From Motacilla alba alba (taxonomy: Eukaryota; Chordata; Aves; Passeriformes; Motacillidae): 64,000 nucleotides of DNA. Numbering within the stretch: the first letter of the stretch is position 1; every line of letters begins with the position of its first letter. A model generated the notes under the pieces. The model was not told the DNA's origin. It saw only the letters and a program-made list of their open reading frames with translations, and searched no databases. A program made the translations under genes and the position numbers. The DNA is taken from NCBI RefSeq assembly GCF_015832195.1, contig NC_052017.1:92468429-92532428 (forward strand), written 5' to 3'. Shown here piece after piece: positions 34,083 to 47,382 of the stretch.

Positions 34083-37000
34083 AGCAAGTAGACCAAGTGT
34101 AGGAGTTGTTTAAAGAACACTGCCTTGAATATTTGTAGATGAAGACCTTAAAGTGTTCCTTGAGCATGACCCATCTTGGATGCACAGTAGTGCCAATGAG
34201 AGTCTCTGGTGGGAAACACTCCTGGAAGAGCAGTCCAGGCTCCGTCACATGGATCATCCCTGTTGAGTAAAGCTGCTTTTATAGGGCAGCAGACAACCAA
34301 AGGGCGGCATCCTGAGGATCTTGCTGCTTTTGGGATATTTCTAGTTATTCAGTAAATTTTAATTAATTGGTTTGCCAGTTCCAGTATTTTTTCCAGTTAC
34401 ACAAAAGTGAATAAAAGGAAGCCCACACACATTTCTCTACTTGTGCACTAAATGTGCACCTCAGCATTTTTTGGAGCACAGGAGGCTTTCCAGGACCTGG
34501 CATATTTTTTATGCACACATGTGCTGAGCACTGTACGCCTACGAAGAGCTCAAAGGTCATGTCCACATGGTCTGATAGACTGCACAGCTTTCATTTGAAA
34601 ACAGAGGCACAGCGAGAAATAATTTTGCTTTGCAAAGGCAAGAGAAGCCTGAAGCAATAAATCCACCACCTCCCTGCAAGCAGCATTGGTGCCAACAACG
34701 TAGTAGCTGTTCAAAACATTGATACTAGAATGTAGAGAACAGTTTTGCATAAGATCCAAGGGTAACAAGTCAATAGCTAATTTACACTGTCATGCTTATT
34801 TAAGTACTATTTTGTGTTTCTTGGGGACACAACATAACTTGGATAACACTTACTGACAGATGACAGATTGTCTCCATAGCTTTATGCAACCTATGCTCTG
34901 CAAAATACTGCTCACTCCAAGCAAAATCAGTACTTATGATAAAAACTGATGAAAACATTTCTTTCTTCTTTTGCCAAGGTTCTCATGTTAAAACACTCTG
35001 ACTCACACAGTTAAAAATGGAGCAAGTAATATAAATTCAGTATTATAATATTATACAAATTTATATTCAATCAGGTGCCAAAAGATGGAACACAAATCTC
35101 ATTTTCTCCTGGATTTTCATAATAAATAAGTGTTTACATGCTTCTCATCAAGAATAGTGCAACCCCAGAACGTTAAAAAAAATGAGTTTCACATTATAGA
35201 AACAGTATTAGGTAACTAATAAACTCACTCAGAATTTCCTGGTTGTATCTCATTTTGATTAGCATGATAAAATGAAGAAACCAATCAGGATTTTTCACAA
35301 AATGGGATCTTAGTACGCAGTTAAATGTTGCACAGGTCTTGTCCAGGATTTTTATTTTAATTGTTGTTTAAAAATGGCATATTTCACTTGCCATTTTTCA
35401 TGAACTCATGTCCAGATTACCTGAAGACTCTGCAGCATCTTTCCTCTGCCGTCTCACCTGAGCCTGAAGGACCTTTTCATGGCATGAGTTTATTTCTGCT
35501 GAGCCAAGAATCTGGTACTCTTAGCTGTGCCAAGAACATAAAATTGCCTCTTATGAGTGGGAGACAATGAGTGGGAAGAGGCAAAGCAGTTTCTTTCCTG
35601 AGCAACCAGCCTGGGGAAGAACAAGATTGATGGCTGGTATTCAAAGCCAAGACAAACCCAAGGCAGGGTGCCGAGGGATGCAGAACTCACATGATGGCGT
35701 TTGGCAGCCCTGTCCCAAAGGCCACCTGAGATCCCTCATGTCTTGCTGGGCTGTGGGCACACAGCTGCAGTTTTGCTCCTGCCACTCATCCCATTGGGCA
35801 GTGGTCTGGAGCAGGTAATGTTTTATGTTTTTTTATGTTTTTCTGTGGAAAACCAGCCAGGAGTCAATCGTAATTCTGGGCTGGAAGACATCCAACACAA
35901 AATAAGATAGAGATTGGGAGAAACTGGTGAAAGAAATGAAAACATCCTAAGATTAGTTATGCCACAGGCAGAGGTTAGAGACAAGTGCATTCCTTAAAAT
36001 CAGATGTATGCACTCAAAAGTCTCTACTAGTAGGTGGTTATTCAAGATTTTAATGTTGAGTGGGAGCTGCTGTTTTCTGGAAAGAGAGTGTTATACCAGT
36101 CAGGGAGAATAAAGAGTCTTATTTATTTATTTCCACTTTAATTTATCATTTATTTATGATTAGCTGTTTATTTTCAGTGATCCTAAAAATCTAACCTGTC
36201 TCTGGGAAGTCTGATGCTATGTGATGAATCCAGCTCTCCCAGTGTTTCGTGTCATTGCCAAAGCAGAAAAAGCCTGAAATGTGCAAGAAGGCTTCCACAA
36301 AATGCATCACACAAAGATAGATCTTCTGAATTATAGGTTAGCACAAAATGCTACACTTCAGTAAGCCCTAATAGTAAACCACGTCAAGACATAACAATCA
36401 GTGTGATATAAATGAAAAAAATTACACTATTCCACTGTGATCATTCGGTGAAACTTCTCAGAAGTAGAATAAAACAAATGCTTATCTCTCTTCCTCACAA
36501 CTTAAATTAAAGGACTATAATATCGATGTGCTTATAAAACGATATTGACCTGCTTTTTAGAAGTCAAATATGTAAGTGGGGAAGAACTGGAATATGATAT
36601 GTAAAAAAAGACAATAGGCAAACGGGTAATCCCTGAAGAATTTTTGTTTATTCTGTATCTCAAGCCCTAAACCTCATTGATTCACAGGAGTATTTAATTT
36701 CGTTTTCCCACGCCTTTCTTTCATGTTCCAGAAGATGGCAGTAGTCCCACAGTATCCTATGGATATATAACAGCTGTTTTGTCTCCAGACAGATTGGTTT
36801 TTTCCCAGCTGAGTTTCTCTATGTTACTACTTAAGGAGTAAATATTCATTAGCATTACTTCAGTCCTAACATACAGTTTTCTTAGCACCCATTTCTTAGC
36901 ACCCATTCAGAATTTGCTTTAAAAAAATTAATTTCTAAACAAAACTTAAAAAAAAAAAGCATTTGTATTAAGATGCCTTGTTTAAGGCCATGCAAAAAGA

Positions 37001-37309
37001 CATGTAATACTATGCATCTACTACTCCATTCTAGGGAGATATTAATGTCTGTTCTGTCTTGGGCTGGAGAGCAGAAAGGCATTATTAAGCTAATGATAGT
37101 TAAAACAGGTTTAATTGCAGCCCTGAGCAATCAGAAAACCTAAACATTTCAGCAAATATCATGTGCCTGCTGATGCATAAATGAAAAGCATTTTATTTTC
37201 ATATTTGTTTTGCTAATTCTCCATTTAATCAGAAATCTTTTATTTGGCATCCTCTTAGACTCCATAAAGTCAAGCCATAGCACAATAAAAGTGTTAGGTC
37301 CTCTTTTTG

Positions 37310-37327
37310 AAAAAAAAAAAAAAAAAA
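37310..37327. repeat. Poly(A) tract
   Basis: Eighteen consecutive A bases, with no recognisable retroposon body immediately upstream. Confidence 0.85.
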
Positions 37328-38794
37328 GAAGTGTATTACACTGTAGTTGCAGCTGAAACTAAAGATATGAATCTTCAGAAGCTGATGCCATGTAGTAACT
37401 GAAAAAGATGGTCTCTGTAAATGTCTGTAGGCAGCAGCATCATGTTTTGGAGATCACTGGTATAGCATGAGGCTTAGTGTGACTACAAATGGCATCAGAG
37501 GGAGCACAAGAACATGGGATGGGTTGGGAACGTGGATGGGTTATTTTCAATGACACTGCCTGCTGCATTTATGGTCTGTTGCTTACTGCAGAGGTTCCCG
37601 AGTTCCATGTGCATTACTTAGCTCACAATGCTGTCTCTGGTGCATCAAAGCCCCAGTGAGAGCTGCCTCTGTGTGTTCCACTGAGACTATGTCCTGTCTC
37701 TTTGTCTGCATTTTCTCAGCACTTTACACAAAAAAGGCTTGAGTTTGGTTGGAACATTTGGATCTTACTTGATTAAATGTAATATATTACTTTAATACCA
37801 TCTCCAGTGTTCCTGAATATCACTTCCTTCCCGAGTGTGTTTCAGAGTCTGTAGTTTCTTTTTCTTTTAATCTAGGAGCCAGCAATTCATTCCATTGTGA
37901 TTAATATATTTCTGCCCCGCTTGCTGTGTGAACTGCAAAATACATGGAAGTTATTTTGGGGACAATAGATGAATTGTAAAGCAGCAATTGTGAAATTACC
38001 ATGGTGAAATCCTAGCAAGTTTTTCTCCTTTCTTCTTGTTTCTCTTCCTCTTTCTCTGTTCTCTGAACTCAGTTGAGTTCCTGTCATGATGACCTGAGAC
38101 TACTTCAAGGATGAGTAAAGAATGATTTAATCAATCAATAATCTCTCTTGACCTTGTTTCTGAAAGAAAAAGGAAAATGTGTTCAGAATAATTTAAAATC
38201 CTTCCCCTGTAACTTCAGCTGCCTGGAACCAAATACATCTTCATTATTTTTGGAAAAATGACTGAAAGGTCCAATTTCCCTCTCCAAATCCTCTTGAATG
38301 CCTACCACAGCATTGAACTGCAATAAGGAGGATGCAAGGCAATAGGTATTTGTGCAAAGTCATGAGGAGAAAGATGAGCCCAGTTTCAAAAGTCCAACAG
38401 TTTCAGATCCCTAAACTGTTACCAAAAGATGAGGATTATCTGGTGAGAGATGACTTTACACCCTGTGCCTATGACAAGCCATAATTTACCTCATTAATCA
38501 CCATTTAAAAAGAAAAGACAAATGTAAGTGCTTCAGGGTCAGAAGCTGATGGTGACTGGTTTAAGCTGGACTTGAAACCACGTCTGATGCAGCTGAATGT
38601 GGCCCTGTGGCTCCGGCAGGAGGAGCTGCTGCATGTGTAAGGTGTCAGTTTCAGAGACAGGAAAGGCATTGTGTTCTATGACAAAGCTGCTACAGAAAAT
38701 AATGAGAACAACAAGACAGGAACAAGGGAGCACAATTAAACATTCACCCATATATTTAGAGCAACTAATGAAGGCTCTACAGCAGCACAAGATC

Positions 38795-38885
38795 TTAAAG
38801 ATCGTCTAGTTCCAATGGCCTTGCCATGGGCAGGGACACCTTTACTAGACCAGGCTGCTCAGAGCCCCATTCCTGATGTGTTTGT
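38795..38885 (-). mobile_element. CR1 LINE 3' fragment, minus strand
   Basis: AAAGATCGTCTAGTTCCAA, then GCCATGGGCAGGGACACC and CAGGCTGCTCAGAGCCCC are the complement of the CR1 3' domain. Truncated at about 90 bp. Confidence 0.8.
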
Positions 38886-38934
38886 TGCTGGTGTAGTGGG
38901 TGAATAACTGCTGAAGTTTCCTTTATGCTTTGTA

Positions 38935-39870
38935 AGCAGGAAAAGGACTCTATCCCTTTGTGGGGCTGCAGGAGGTACAGAGGGGTTCTGGTCACGAGGA
39001 AAGATATAGAGAAAATCTTCCTGGAAGTCATGTACAAGTACAAGAAGAAAAAGAAAGTGATTTGGAACATCCTAATTTCCTTAACTAGAGGCAAGTTTGA
39101 TCTGGCCAACCTGATGACCTTCTGTGGGGCAGGGACAGGTTCTGCTGACTAGATGACAGCAGTGGCTGTTTTCTCACCTTGACCCTATGAAGATTTTTTT
39201 TACAGCTTCACACAATTACCTTACAACCAAATTGCTGAAATATAGTTTATGATAGGTGGATGGAAAATCAACTGGCTTGCCAGACTCCAAGGGCTGCAGC
39301 CTCTAGCATAAATTCTTACTAGCAGCCAGCCCTTAGTGGTATCACTCATGTGTTAATTGCCACCAGATCAAAATCTAAAGATTTAGGCATCTTTGTGAAG
39401 GGCCTGGACAATGGGATGTAGCACAATCTCAGCATGTTCACAGCTACCAAATTGCAGGTAGTAGTGGATAGGCAGGAGAGCAAGGCTGATGCAAAAAGAG
39501 ATAAATGTCATAAAAAATCTCAAAAGCTAATGCAAGGTCCTGCATCTGAAACAGGCAAATCCCATGCAAGAGAACAGGCTGGGGCCAGCTGCCTGGAAAG
39601 CAATTTCACAAAAGACGTCCTGGTTGACAGCAAGTTGAGCATGAGCCAGGTGTGCCCTTGCAGCAATGAAAGCCAGCTATATTCTGGGATGTGTGAGCAT
39701 AAGCATGGTCCTTGTTGCCTGCTAGCTCACTGCTATCCCCTGCTACTACTTCCCGAGTGGGGGAGTGGTTCTTCCCTTCTGTTAGGCATTTGAAGTCCCC
39801 TCTGAAGTATTGCCTGCAGTTCAGGCTCCCCAGACCAAGAAAAATTGAAGCAAGTCTAGTAGGTAGGTGC
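38935..39870 (+). mobile_element. CR1 LINE reverse-transcriptase-region fragment, plus strand
   Basis: Colinear, diverged matches to the 3' part of the CR1 reverse transcriptase frame: CTGGCCAACCTGATGACCTT near 39105, GGCATCTTTGTGAAGGGCCT and ATGGGATGTAGCACA near 39390-39425, GCAAGGTCCTGCATCTGAAA near 39535, TTGACAGCAAGTTGAGCATG near 39625 and a CAGGCTCCCCAGA block near 39825. The frame is broken by several indels, so this is a dead 5'- and 3'-truncated copy. Confidence 0.8.
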
Positions 39871-42800
39871 ATTTGATACGACTCCTATGCAATTTCCTTT
39901 TTCTCTAAAATAAATGGCTTACATGGAAGTGTAGCAGGGACAATTCTGAAATCCATTGGGCATTAGTAGATAACATCTACATGTGAATCTAGCTGTATAA
40001 TAATAAGAATAGAAGAAATCTCTGCTGTTTTTAATCAACCTGCAACACCTAGAAATGTCAGCATTCTCTGTTAAGCACCTAGGTCTTTTCTTTTATTAAA
40101 AATTCAAGTACAGCCAAGAATGCACCAGCCTAGTCAGTAAAGAAATATGGGAATTCTTAGTTCTTCCTCCAGAGCAGGAGTTCAGGGTTTGAAGGTTAAA
40201 ACCCACATACTAATATGAGCACAGCACAAGGATAAGGAGACAAAGAGGCTCATCATGGAAGTGAGGTGCTTCCAGAAGCAGCAAGCTGGAGGGCACACTG
40301 TGGCTGATACGTAGAGTCCAAAAATACCACATCACTTCCTGAGGAGTACTGCCATGGCACAGTCATAACTAAAACCAAAGTGGTTTTGATACATTCTTGG
40401 AGAGAAATTACAGATATTTATGGTGTTTACTATAATTAATTGGGTTAATTCACAAGAATTCAAATTCTTCAAGTGTGTCTACAAGAACCCAGAGCTGTGT
40501 TTGCTATATGAGGCAGTTTGGTTGAATGGTTGCACTTGTAGAACCTTGGCTCATTAAGCTAGGGGAGGACATGCAGGCTTTGTGAAACTCCCATGGCAAA
40601 CTAATTTCACATGCACATTGGTTCATGTGGATTGTTGCTCCTCTTACACTTGTATTCTCTTCCTATAATACCTCCTAGGGCTTTTCTGAGATAAATGAAT
40701 CCTACAATCTATGCTGGGGATGAGGAACAGTAAATGCTAATGTTATTTCCATCCTAGCACTCTGTTCTTTCCCTTAAATGAGCTGGCATTGGAGATGGGT
40801 GACAAAACATAATCAATGTAGAATACATTAATGATTATGTTACAAAAAGTTAGACAAACTCTTTTCCCCTTTCACTTTTGGCAATCTGTAGTTAATTAGA
40901 AGTGAAAAAGCCTAACATGAAACTCCATGTTGTCTCGGATGTTTTCTTTTACCTTGCAGAGAGGTCTTCATAAAGCAGCACAACTAAGATAATGAAGTGA
41001 TAATAATTGAATTTACACTTATTTTCTGATATATAAACACACTCAACTTTTTGAAATTTCATACTTACTTGGCTTAAACATTGCAGTATTTTGCTTTGTC
41101 ATAAAAAAGAACGAGCCAAGGGAGTGCTGCTTTCTTCTTGTCATGCTGTCTGTGTGTACATATTTACAGCAATAAACCAAAAATTTTGTGGGAAGCCATG
41201 CCATGTATCTGAAATTTTCTGCTCAACAGCTTCTCCAAACCACTGCAGCATGGACATTTTTACCAGGAGAAGATTTTTATTAAACAAAGTACACTCAAGT
41301 GTGTCTGAAGCTCTTTGATGTATGTCCCTCAAAATTGTTTCAATTTTCCCTGTCTGAAAGACATCTTCCCAGTGCATGCTAAATTGTTGCGGATAAATAT
41401 TTCTCTTGAGCCACTTAACTTTTATCTTTGCTTTCACTCTGCTCAAGAGAATGAAGTAGAGCTGATTTATAGAATTCCCCCTACACAATTAAAGCAACAG
41501 AGCAGATGTAGAGGAGGTGAGGAGAAAGGGGGATTATCTGGGACTTAAGTCAAGGCAAGGTATCAAATATTAGCCAGGACAAGGGAAAAGGATAATTGGT
41601 AACATTAGGCAGCTGTTCCCTTTTTGCCATTTTAATGACACCTATGGCATTCAATTTTCTTAGCATTGCATCTGTGGTTCGAGGAAAACACAGGATAGGA
41701 CTGCATCCAGCACAACAATCCCTACAAGACTTTTTTTCCTGTGAACTGACATCAAAGCTCGCTGGTGTAATCAGAAAGTCATGAGGTTGTATAATCAGTA
41801 AGCTCAAAGCAAAACCTAAAGTATTAATAGTCAACTAATACTTGGAATTTTCCAGTCTAGGAAGCAAAATGTCCTCTGAAGAATACATCACAAAGGGAGC
41901 CATGTGAGACTGCTGCAGGATGGTGCTGTTGCTGTGAAAGGAAAGCAAACACATCAATGCACAGGACCTCAAACTTGGATTGCCACCTCCTTCTAATCCT
42001 GACCTGACTACATGTGTCTTCACAAATCATTTCACCTCCATTCCTGACACTCTGTTCACATTGCCTACAGAGGCTGTAAATTTTCTTTTAAGTGAAGGAA
42101 CTTATTAGAAGGAAGATGTACATTTTCTGTAAATTTTTGAAGAAAGACAAGTTGCTGATGAAGCTGTCACCACTGATGGGTAATAACTATTTTATGGTGA
42201 CAAATAACAGAGGAGGTGAAGTGAGAACGGAGCCAGGGGAAGACCTGAAAGAAACAACAAGTGCTTTATATTTGACACTGTGCCTTTGATTTAATGAGTC
42301 TGCTTACAAGCTTCTGTTTCAAAGTGTACTTGTGTGAATTACAGGAGTGAAGATGCAGTTTCAGGTTGGATCAGTTACAGAGCAGTGTTGATCAAAACAC
42401 AGGAAAATGGTGGGAGCTGGATACTCTGTGAGCCTGGTATTCATCAAAGCTCACAGCAGTTTTTCTTGCTTATAATCAGCTCTGCTCCTTCTGACTATCT
42501 TCTAGTTTGCAAGTTACACAAATGGGAATTCTGGACGTGTAACCAGAATTCTCAGACCCACCCATTTTTGTTATCTTTTATTTTCCTTTTTTTCCCTCCT
42601 AGTTGTTTTTTCTCAAGCAACAATATTTGCCTGCAGTTACAATTATGGATTCAAACCTTTGAGAAATTTCTCTGTATTTAGGTGTTTCAACAAAGTATGC
42701 AATGCTAATATTCTCCCCTTAAGTGATGCAAGCTAAGTCATCAGACATACAGATTTAAAATTGTATAAAATACAACAAGCTCCTGGCACAACAGACTTCA

Positions 42801-42939
42801 AAAGAGCTCAACAAATGAACAGTTTTGTTGTTTAAATGCATGTACCAGTATGAACACCAGTATGAGCATAGGTTCCTTGTTGTCTTACTTCTTCTGAGTC
42901 AGATATAAGCACTGTGGAATATCATGGATGCACTAAGGG

Positions 42940-43075
42940 CTGTAAGTGCACTCTGAGGGAACACTAGGATGAGTGAAGGAGGGGATCACAGGGTGGTATT
43001 CTTCAGCATTTTTACTGGTAACTTGGATGACAAATCAAAGATCACTCTTGCTCAGCTAGTAAGCAATATTTTGTT
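42940..43075 (+). mobile_element. Diverged CR1 fragment, plus strand
   Basis: TTCTTCAGCATTTTTACTGG followed by TAACTTGGATGACAAATC and CTCTTGCTCAGCTAGTAAG resembles the stretch of CR1 that encodes the reverse transcriptase FNIFI.DLD region. Strongly decayed. Confidence 0.5.
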
Positions 43076-44199
43076 TTTAACAGTAAGCAATATTGTCATG
43101 GTTTGACGTATATATCAAACTGGAAAAAAAACCAATCTGGAATTGAAAACATCCCTGACTAAGTGGAGCCGAAATAAAATTCAGTCCTTCACAACTAAAA
43201 AAAATGTCCCATAGTCAAAAGACAAGCAAAATGTAAATGCATATGTGAAAACTGTTGTGTTATATGCAAAAGGTATTATTGATATGACTGTATTTACAAC
43301 CCCCAAATTACTACTATATGAAGAATTAGCACTAAGTCAGTGATGCTTCTGTGTTTCTATGTCATACTTTTGTATGCAGAATCAATAGGGTGGCGATAAT
43401 TTACTAAGGATGCTGACATGAATCTCACTTCCAGCAGGTAAAACTAAGCACTGGCTTCTCAGACATCCTTAGGGTGCAGGTCCTTAAAGTTATCTGTCCC
43501 TGGGGCTCTCTTGTTGTCTCATCAGTATTGACAATGCTAGCTACCAAGAAACTGTGACTACCAGCTCATCCAGTTGCAGATGTTTAGATGTAAAAATATG
43601 CAGTACATTAACTCTATTTGCAATCCTTTTATTCATAAATAAATGGGCTTTCATTTCAAAGAAGTTAGAAAGAGAATGCTATAGAGTTTGTATAATTATG
43701 ACAGCCAAGCAGCTGCTGATATGCTTGGTACAACTCCAGCAATATTCCTAAAATTCAAATAAAACCTGCTAAATCCTACTTTTAGTGCTCATGGACTTTG
43801 AAGTTTGAGAAATTCTAGCAAGATACATAATATTTCTACTCTTGCTCACTCCTTACTAATGAGGCAATGTGGGGTCCAAAAATCTCTTCATAGCAACACG
43901 TCCTAGTAGCCTCTCTGAAAACATGATTTCTGCTTCAAATACTAAGATTTAATCTACATCAGCAGATTTATGGTTATAAATCCTTATTTCTAGAAGGTTG
44001 CAGATCTAAATGATAGGCACAAGGAGCAGTACCTGCTCCTGTGGTGGCATTAACATCAACATGGCTGCTTTTGCCATTTTTGCACCACTTTGTAAAGCAT
44101 GCATCTTCCTTGTAAAATGACCTGAAAGCTTACCCCTAAATTTTCACCCTAAATTTTATCATTCTTTTTCTGCAAGAAGTGTTCAGTCTTCCATGTCTG

Positions 44200-44272
44200 A
44201 GTGACTCTTTATACTCAATGATTCTTTTGGGTCCCTTCCCATTCAGGATATTCTATGGTTCTACGATTTTAG
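44200..44272 (+). mobile_element. CR1 3' tip, plus strand
   Basis: GATTCTTTTGGGTCCCTTCC then ATTCAGGATATTCTATGGTT and CTACGATT match the 3' terminus of CR1, including the decayed ATTCTATG terminal repeats. A very short 5'-truncated copy. Confidence 0.7.
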
Positions 44273-47200
44273 ACAAAATATTTAAATGGTCTCAGGACTC
44301 TCTGAGAAAGCTACACAGCAGAGCTGGGTGCTCTTACACATTTACTCAGTACATGATCTGTTTTTTCTTTCAGTAACTCAGGTGGGAAAAGTTTGTAGGG
44401 AGTGTTGATATTTTGAATTAATTTTAGTCATACAGGTTGGAAGAAACACAGGATCTTTCAGCACAGCAACCTTTCTCCTAGCCTGAGAAGAAATGCTTCC
44501 TCATCCCCAAACCTCATAAATGATTGAGGGTTTTTTTGAAGCTACAATAGTTTGATTTAAGAAATGCTTTCCTTATATCCTTAGACCATCATAGCAACCA
44601 CAGCATTGTTACCATTTGTGTGAGAACAGTAGGAAGAGGTTCTGACTCCAAAATAACTGCAGAGGGCAGCATTAATTCATTATTTAAACCCTCCAGTGAC
44701 AGGGAAGATCAATGTCCCTTGAAAATCCCAAATAATATTTTATATGTAAATAACCCAGGGCTTTGATAAGCAAATCTAGCATGTATTGCCAAAAGCAAAT
44801 ACGAGAGGATTTTGTGATATGCTATTTCTTGAAAAAGTGTGTAGCTACATTACATTAAAATTTTCAGATTCTGAATAGACTGAACAGAGGGTTCTGTAAG
44901 AACCTATTTTGTTTATGCTTTATTATAATAAGTTACAATACAGTGACATTTGCTAACAACTTTTTACAATGTGACTAAAACCACAAAAGAAAGATTGGCA
45001 GGAAAACAAATTTGACACTGTTCTTGTTTGTCCTTGGTTAATGTCAAGTTAATAAGACTTATGCCAACTAGAAACTAATGCTTTTTAACATTGTGTTTAT
45101 TTACACAGATATCCACTCTTTAGTGCTAGTGAAGTTATTGTTCTCTTTGCAATTCCTGGGACTAGAAGATATTTTTTCATGGCAACAAACTTGAATCTTT
45201 GGTTATGGGTAGGTAGTCTTGTGAGCACATACTTCATGGGAAAGACTTCAAAATATGCTTACCCTTTGTACAAGAAATAAACTACTTTTTTCTCATCTTC
45301 TAGAGCTCATCCCAGATCTCAGTTTTTCCTCACTTGCAAGTATCTGAGTTTATGGGTTTCAAAATATTGTGGGAGCTCATGAGCAAACATTCAGCGCAGA
45401 AGAGCAGAAAAAATGTGCCCTCCATTCAACAGGCACCTGATGGATTTCTCAGTCTTAGTAATTCATTACTTTCTAAGAGCCTTTCCAAAGTCCTGCTTTA
45501 ATTTGGAGAACTCATGCAAAAAACCTTTCTTTCTGTTCTTATGGTATTGCTCATTCCATTTAATCTGACCTTTACTTCTCCCTTTCATTACTGCCTGCAG
45601 ACTAGGTATTTTCTAGTTATTAGCATTAGAATATGCAGTTGCACATTTTTCAGGGCCATGCCTGTGTTAATCTGCTCTTCCATTTCAGTAAAACAAAATG
45701 TTTCTGTTTCTGAATGTGCAGTGCTTGCTCTGTGTGTGTATACACACCCGTGGTCCATCTGAAAATGCCCTGAAGCTCACTGCTCTGAATGTTCATCTCT
45801 GTGGATTAAGATTATAAAAGTCTGATGGGAAACCATCCTTTCTTCTGAGGACACTTCAAAACAGCTACTTGCAGTTGTCATACCTGCTCCACTTTTAAGC
45901 TTTCACTGAGAAATTTCAATTTTAGTTTACGTCTTTCATTTGAAAAGTCAGAAAGCAGACACTGAACCTTGCCACTAAACTGCAATTTTAAAAGCATGAA
46001 CTGCACCAAGATAGATAGGTCTTCTCATTGTAAGGAAGAACTCCAGTTCTCTGTCACATTTGCAGCACAAAATGGGCTGTCTTTAGCCTCTGACAATATT
46101 TGTTTAAAGTTCATGACCCTCACCCATCTGCATTTGCTAGTTCATGGTATGTATGTATAAGGAGAGAAAAAAGAGGGAGAGAAATTCTTCCTAATGTTCA
46201 TTTTAACATAAAAGTTCCCTGTTTAAAATAGTTGTTGATGCAGAGTTTTATATAGAATTTCTTTATAAAAAGACTCCACATGTGCAAGTGGATGCTAACT
46301 GCCTGCTGCTACAGTAATATGTCCTGCAGCCTGAATAATATGTCTAACCATGCCAGAACAGCCAGCATCTGTGGACTAAAACTGCTTCATCCTGCACGCT
46401 GCGTAGAGACTGATTGCATTGGGGCATGATGATAAGAATGGGAATGGATTTAAATGGCAGCCAGAAACTTCATATCACTGGGAAAGAAGACAGAGCTTTT
46501 CTACTTTCTAACTTTGTCACATGTCAACTCCTAAAGTGTGACCAACATGGAAGTTAAAATAATAAATAACAGTGCTATGATATTTGTTGCTGCTTTCCAA
46601 GCATTTTGTCACAATGCATATGGAAATGCATTTTAGGACTTGAGAGGATTAACATTTTGTTTTCCAACACTACGTAAGGCTGTTCGGAGTCTTGGATGTA
46701 TAAGGTAGGGAAGCCCTCATCCATGTATGTAGGCAATATATATGCTATTACCATGGTTTCATGGTAATAGTATCACACTGCTGGGTATTTGTGTTAGGTT
46801 TGAAACACATGGAAACCAGGTAATTATGGTATTTCAACACTAAGAGTCCTGATAGACATAAGAGGTGCCTTCACAGTTACTATTTGATGACAATAGTGAT
46901 CCTGATGTCATTACAAGGAATATTTAAGTGAAAACTTTTTTCAAGAAAAAGATATATTCCGTATTTCACTAGGTAAACCCCAATATTTGTACAGAGATAA
47001 GTGATTCAATGGATTATGGATTAAAAACTGCAGCTTTGGGATTTTTATTCTGATGAGGGAATGGCTCTTTTGATAAGGACAGGCAGCTGCTCCTAATTTT
47101 TTCTCTTCTCCACAAAGCCAGAGAGACTCTAAGCATAATAACACACAGTTAGGATAATGTTATCACCATGTTGTAACAAAATGATAGTTGTAATGTTATA

Positions 47201-47382
47201 AGAAGAAACAGTAAAATATGTCTTGTTACTTTTACTGTACAGTAATTTCTGAAATTGCTTTGCCCACTTTCATGTGACTGCTTCAAAAAATGAACCTAAT
47301 TAAGAACTATCTGATTAAACAGCTGACATAACTTGTAGCCAGAAGGAATATCCCTCCACAGCTTCCCTGGCAATCAGCTCTG

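Larger units (their letters stand above)
24771..38794. other. AT-rich flank, no exon found
   Basis: About 14 kb with no supportable gene. Identifiable parts are a SINE-like remnant near 26.7-26.86 kb, an A-rich tract (27376-27413), a T/TTTG-rich tract (34018-34082) and an 18-A tract (37310-37327). GC-richer islands near 30.35-30.55 and 35.4-35.8 kb have no recognisable product. Confidence 0.5.
39871..47382. other. AT-rich flank, no exon found
   Basis: About 7.5 kb with no supportable gene. It contains a diverged CR1 piece near 43.0 kb, a CR1 3' tip near 44.2 kb and a perfect short hairpin at 46745-46770. The rest is AT-rich and not recognised. Confidence 0.5.

Noticed and set aside
46160..46205. 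A CR1 fragment (GAAATTCTTCCTAATGTTCA)
   Set aside because: Only about 25 bases resemble CR1 and flanks do not continue the match.
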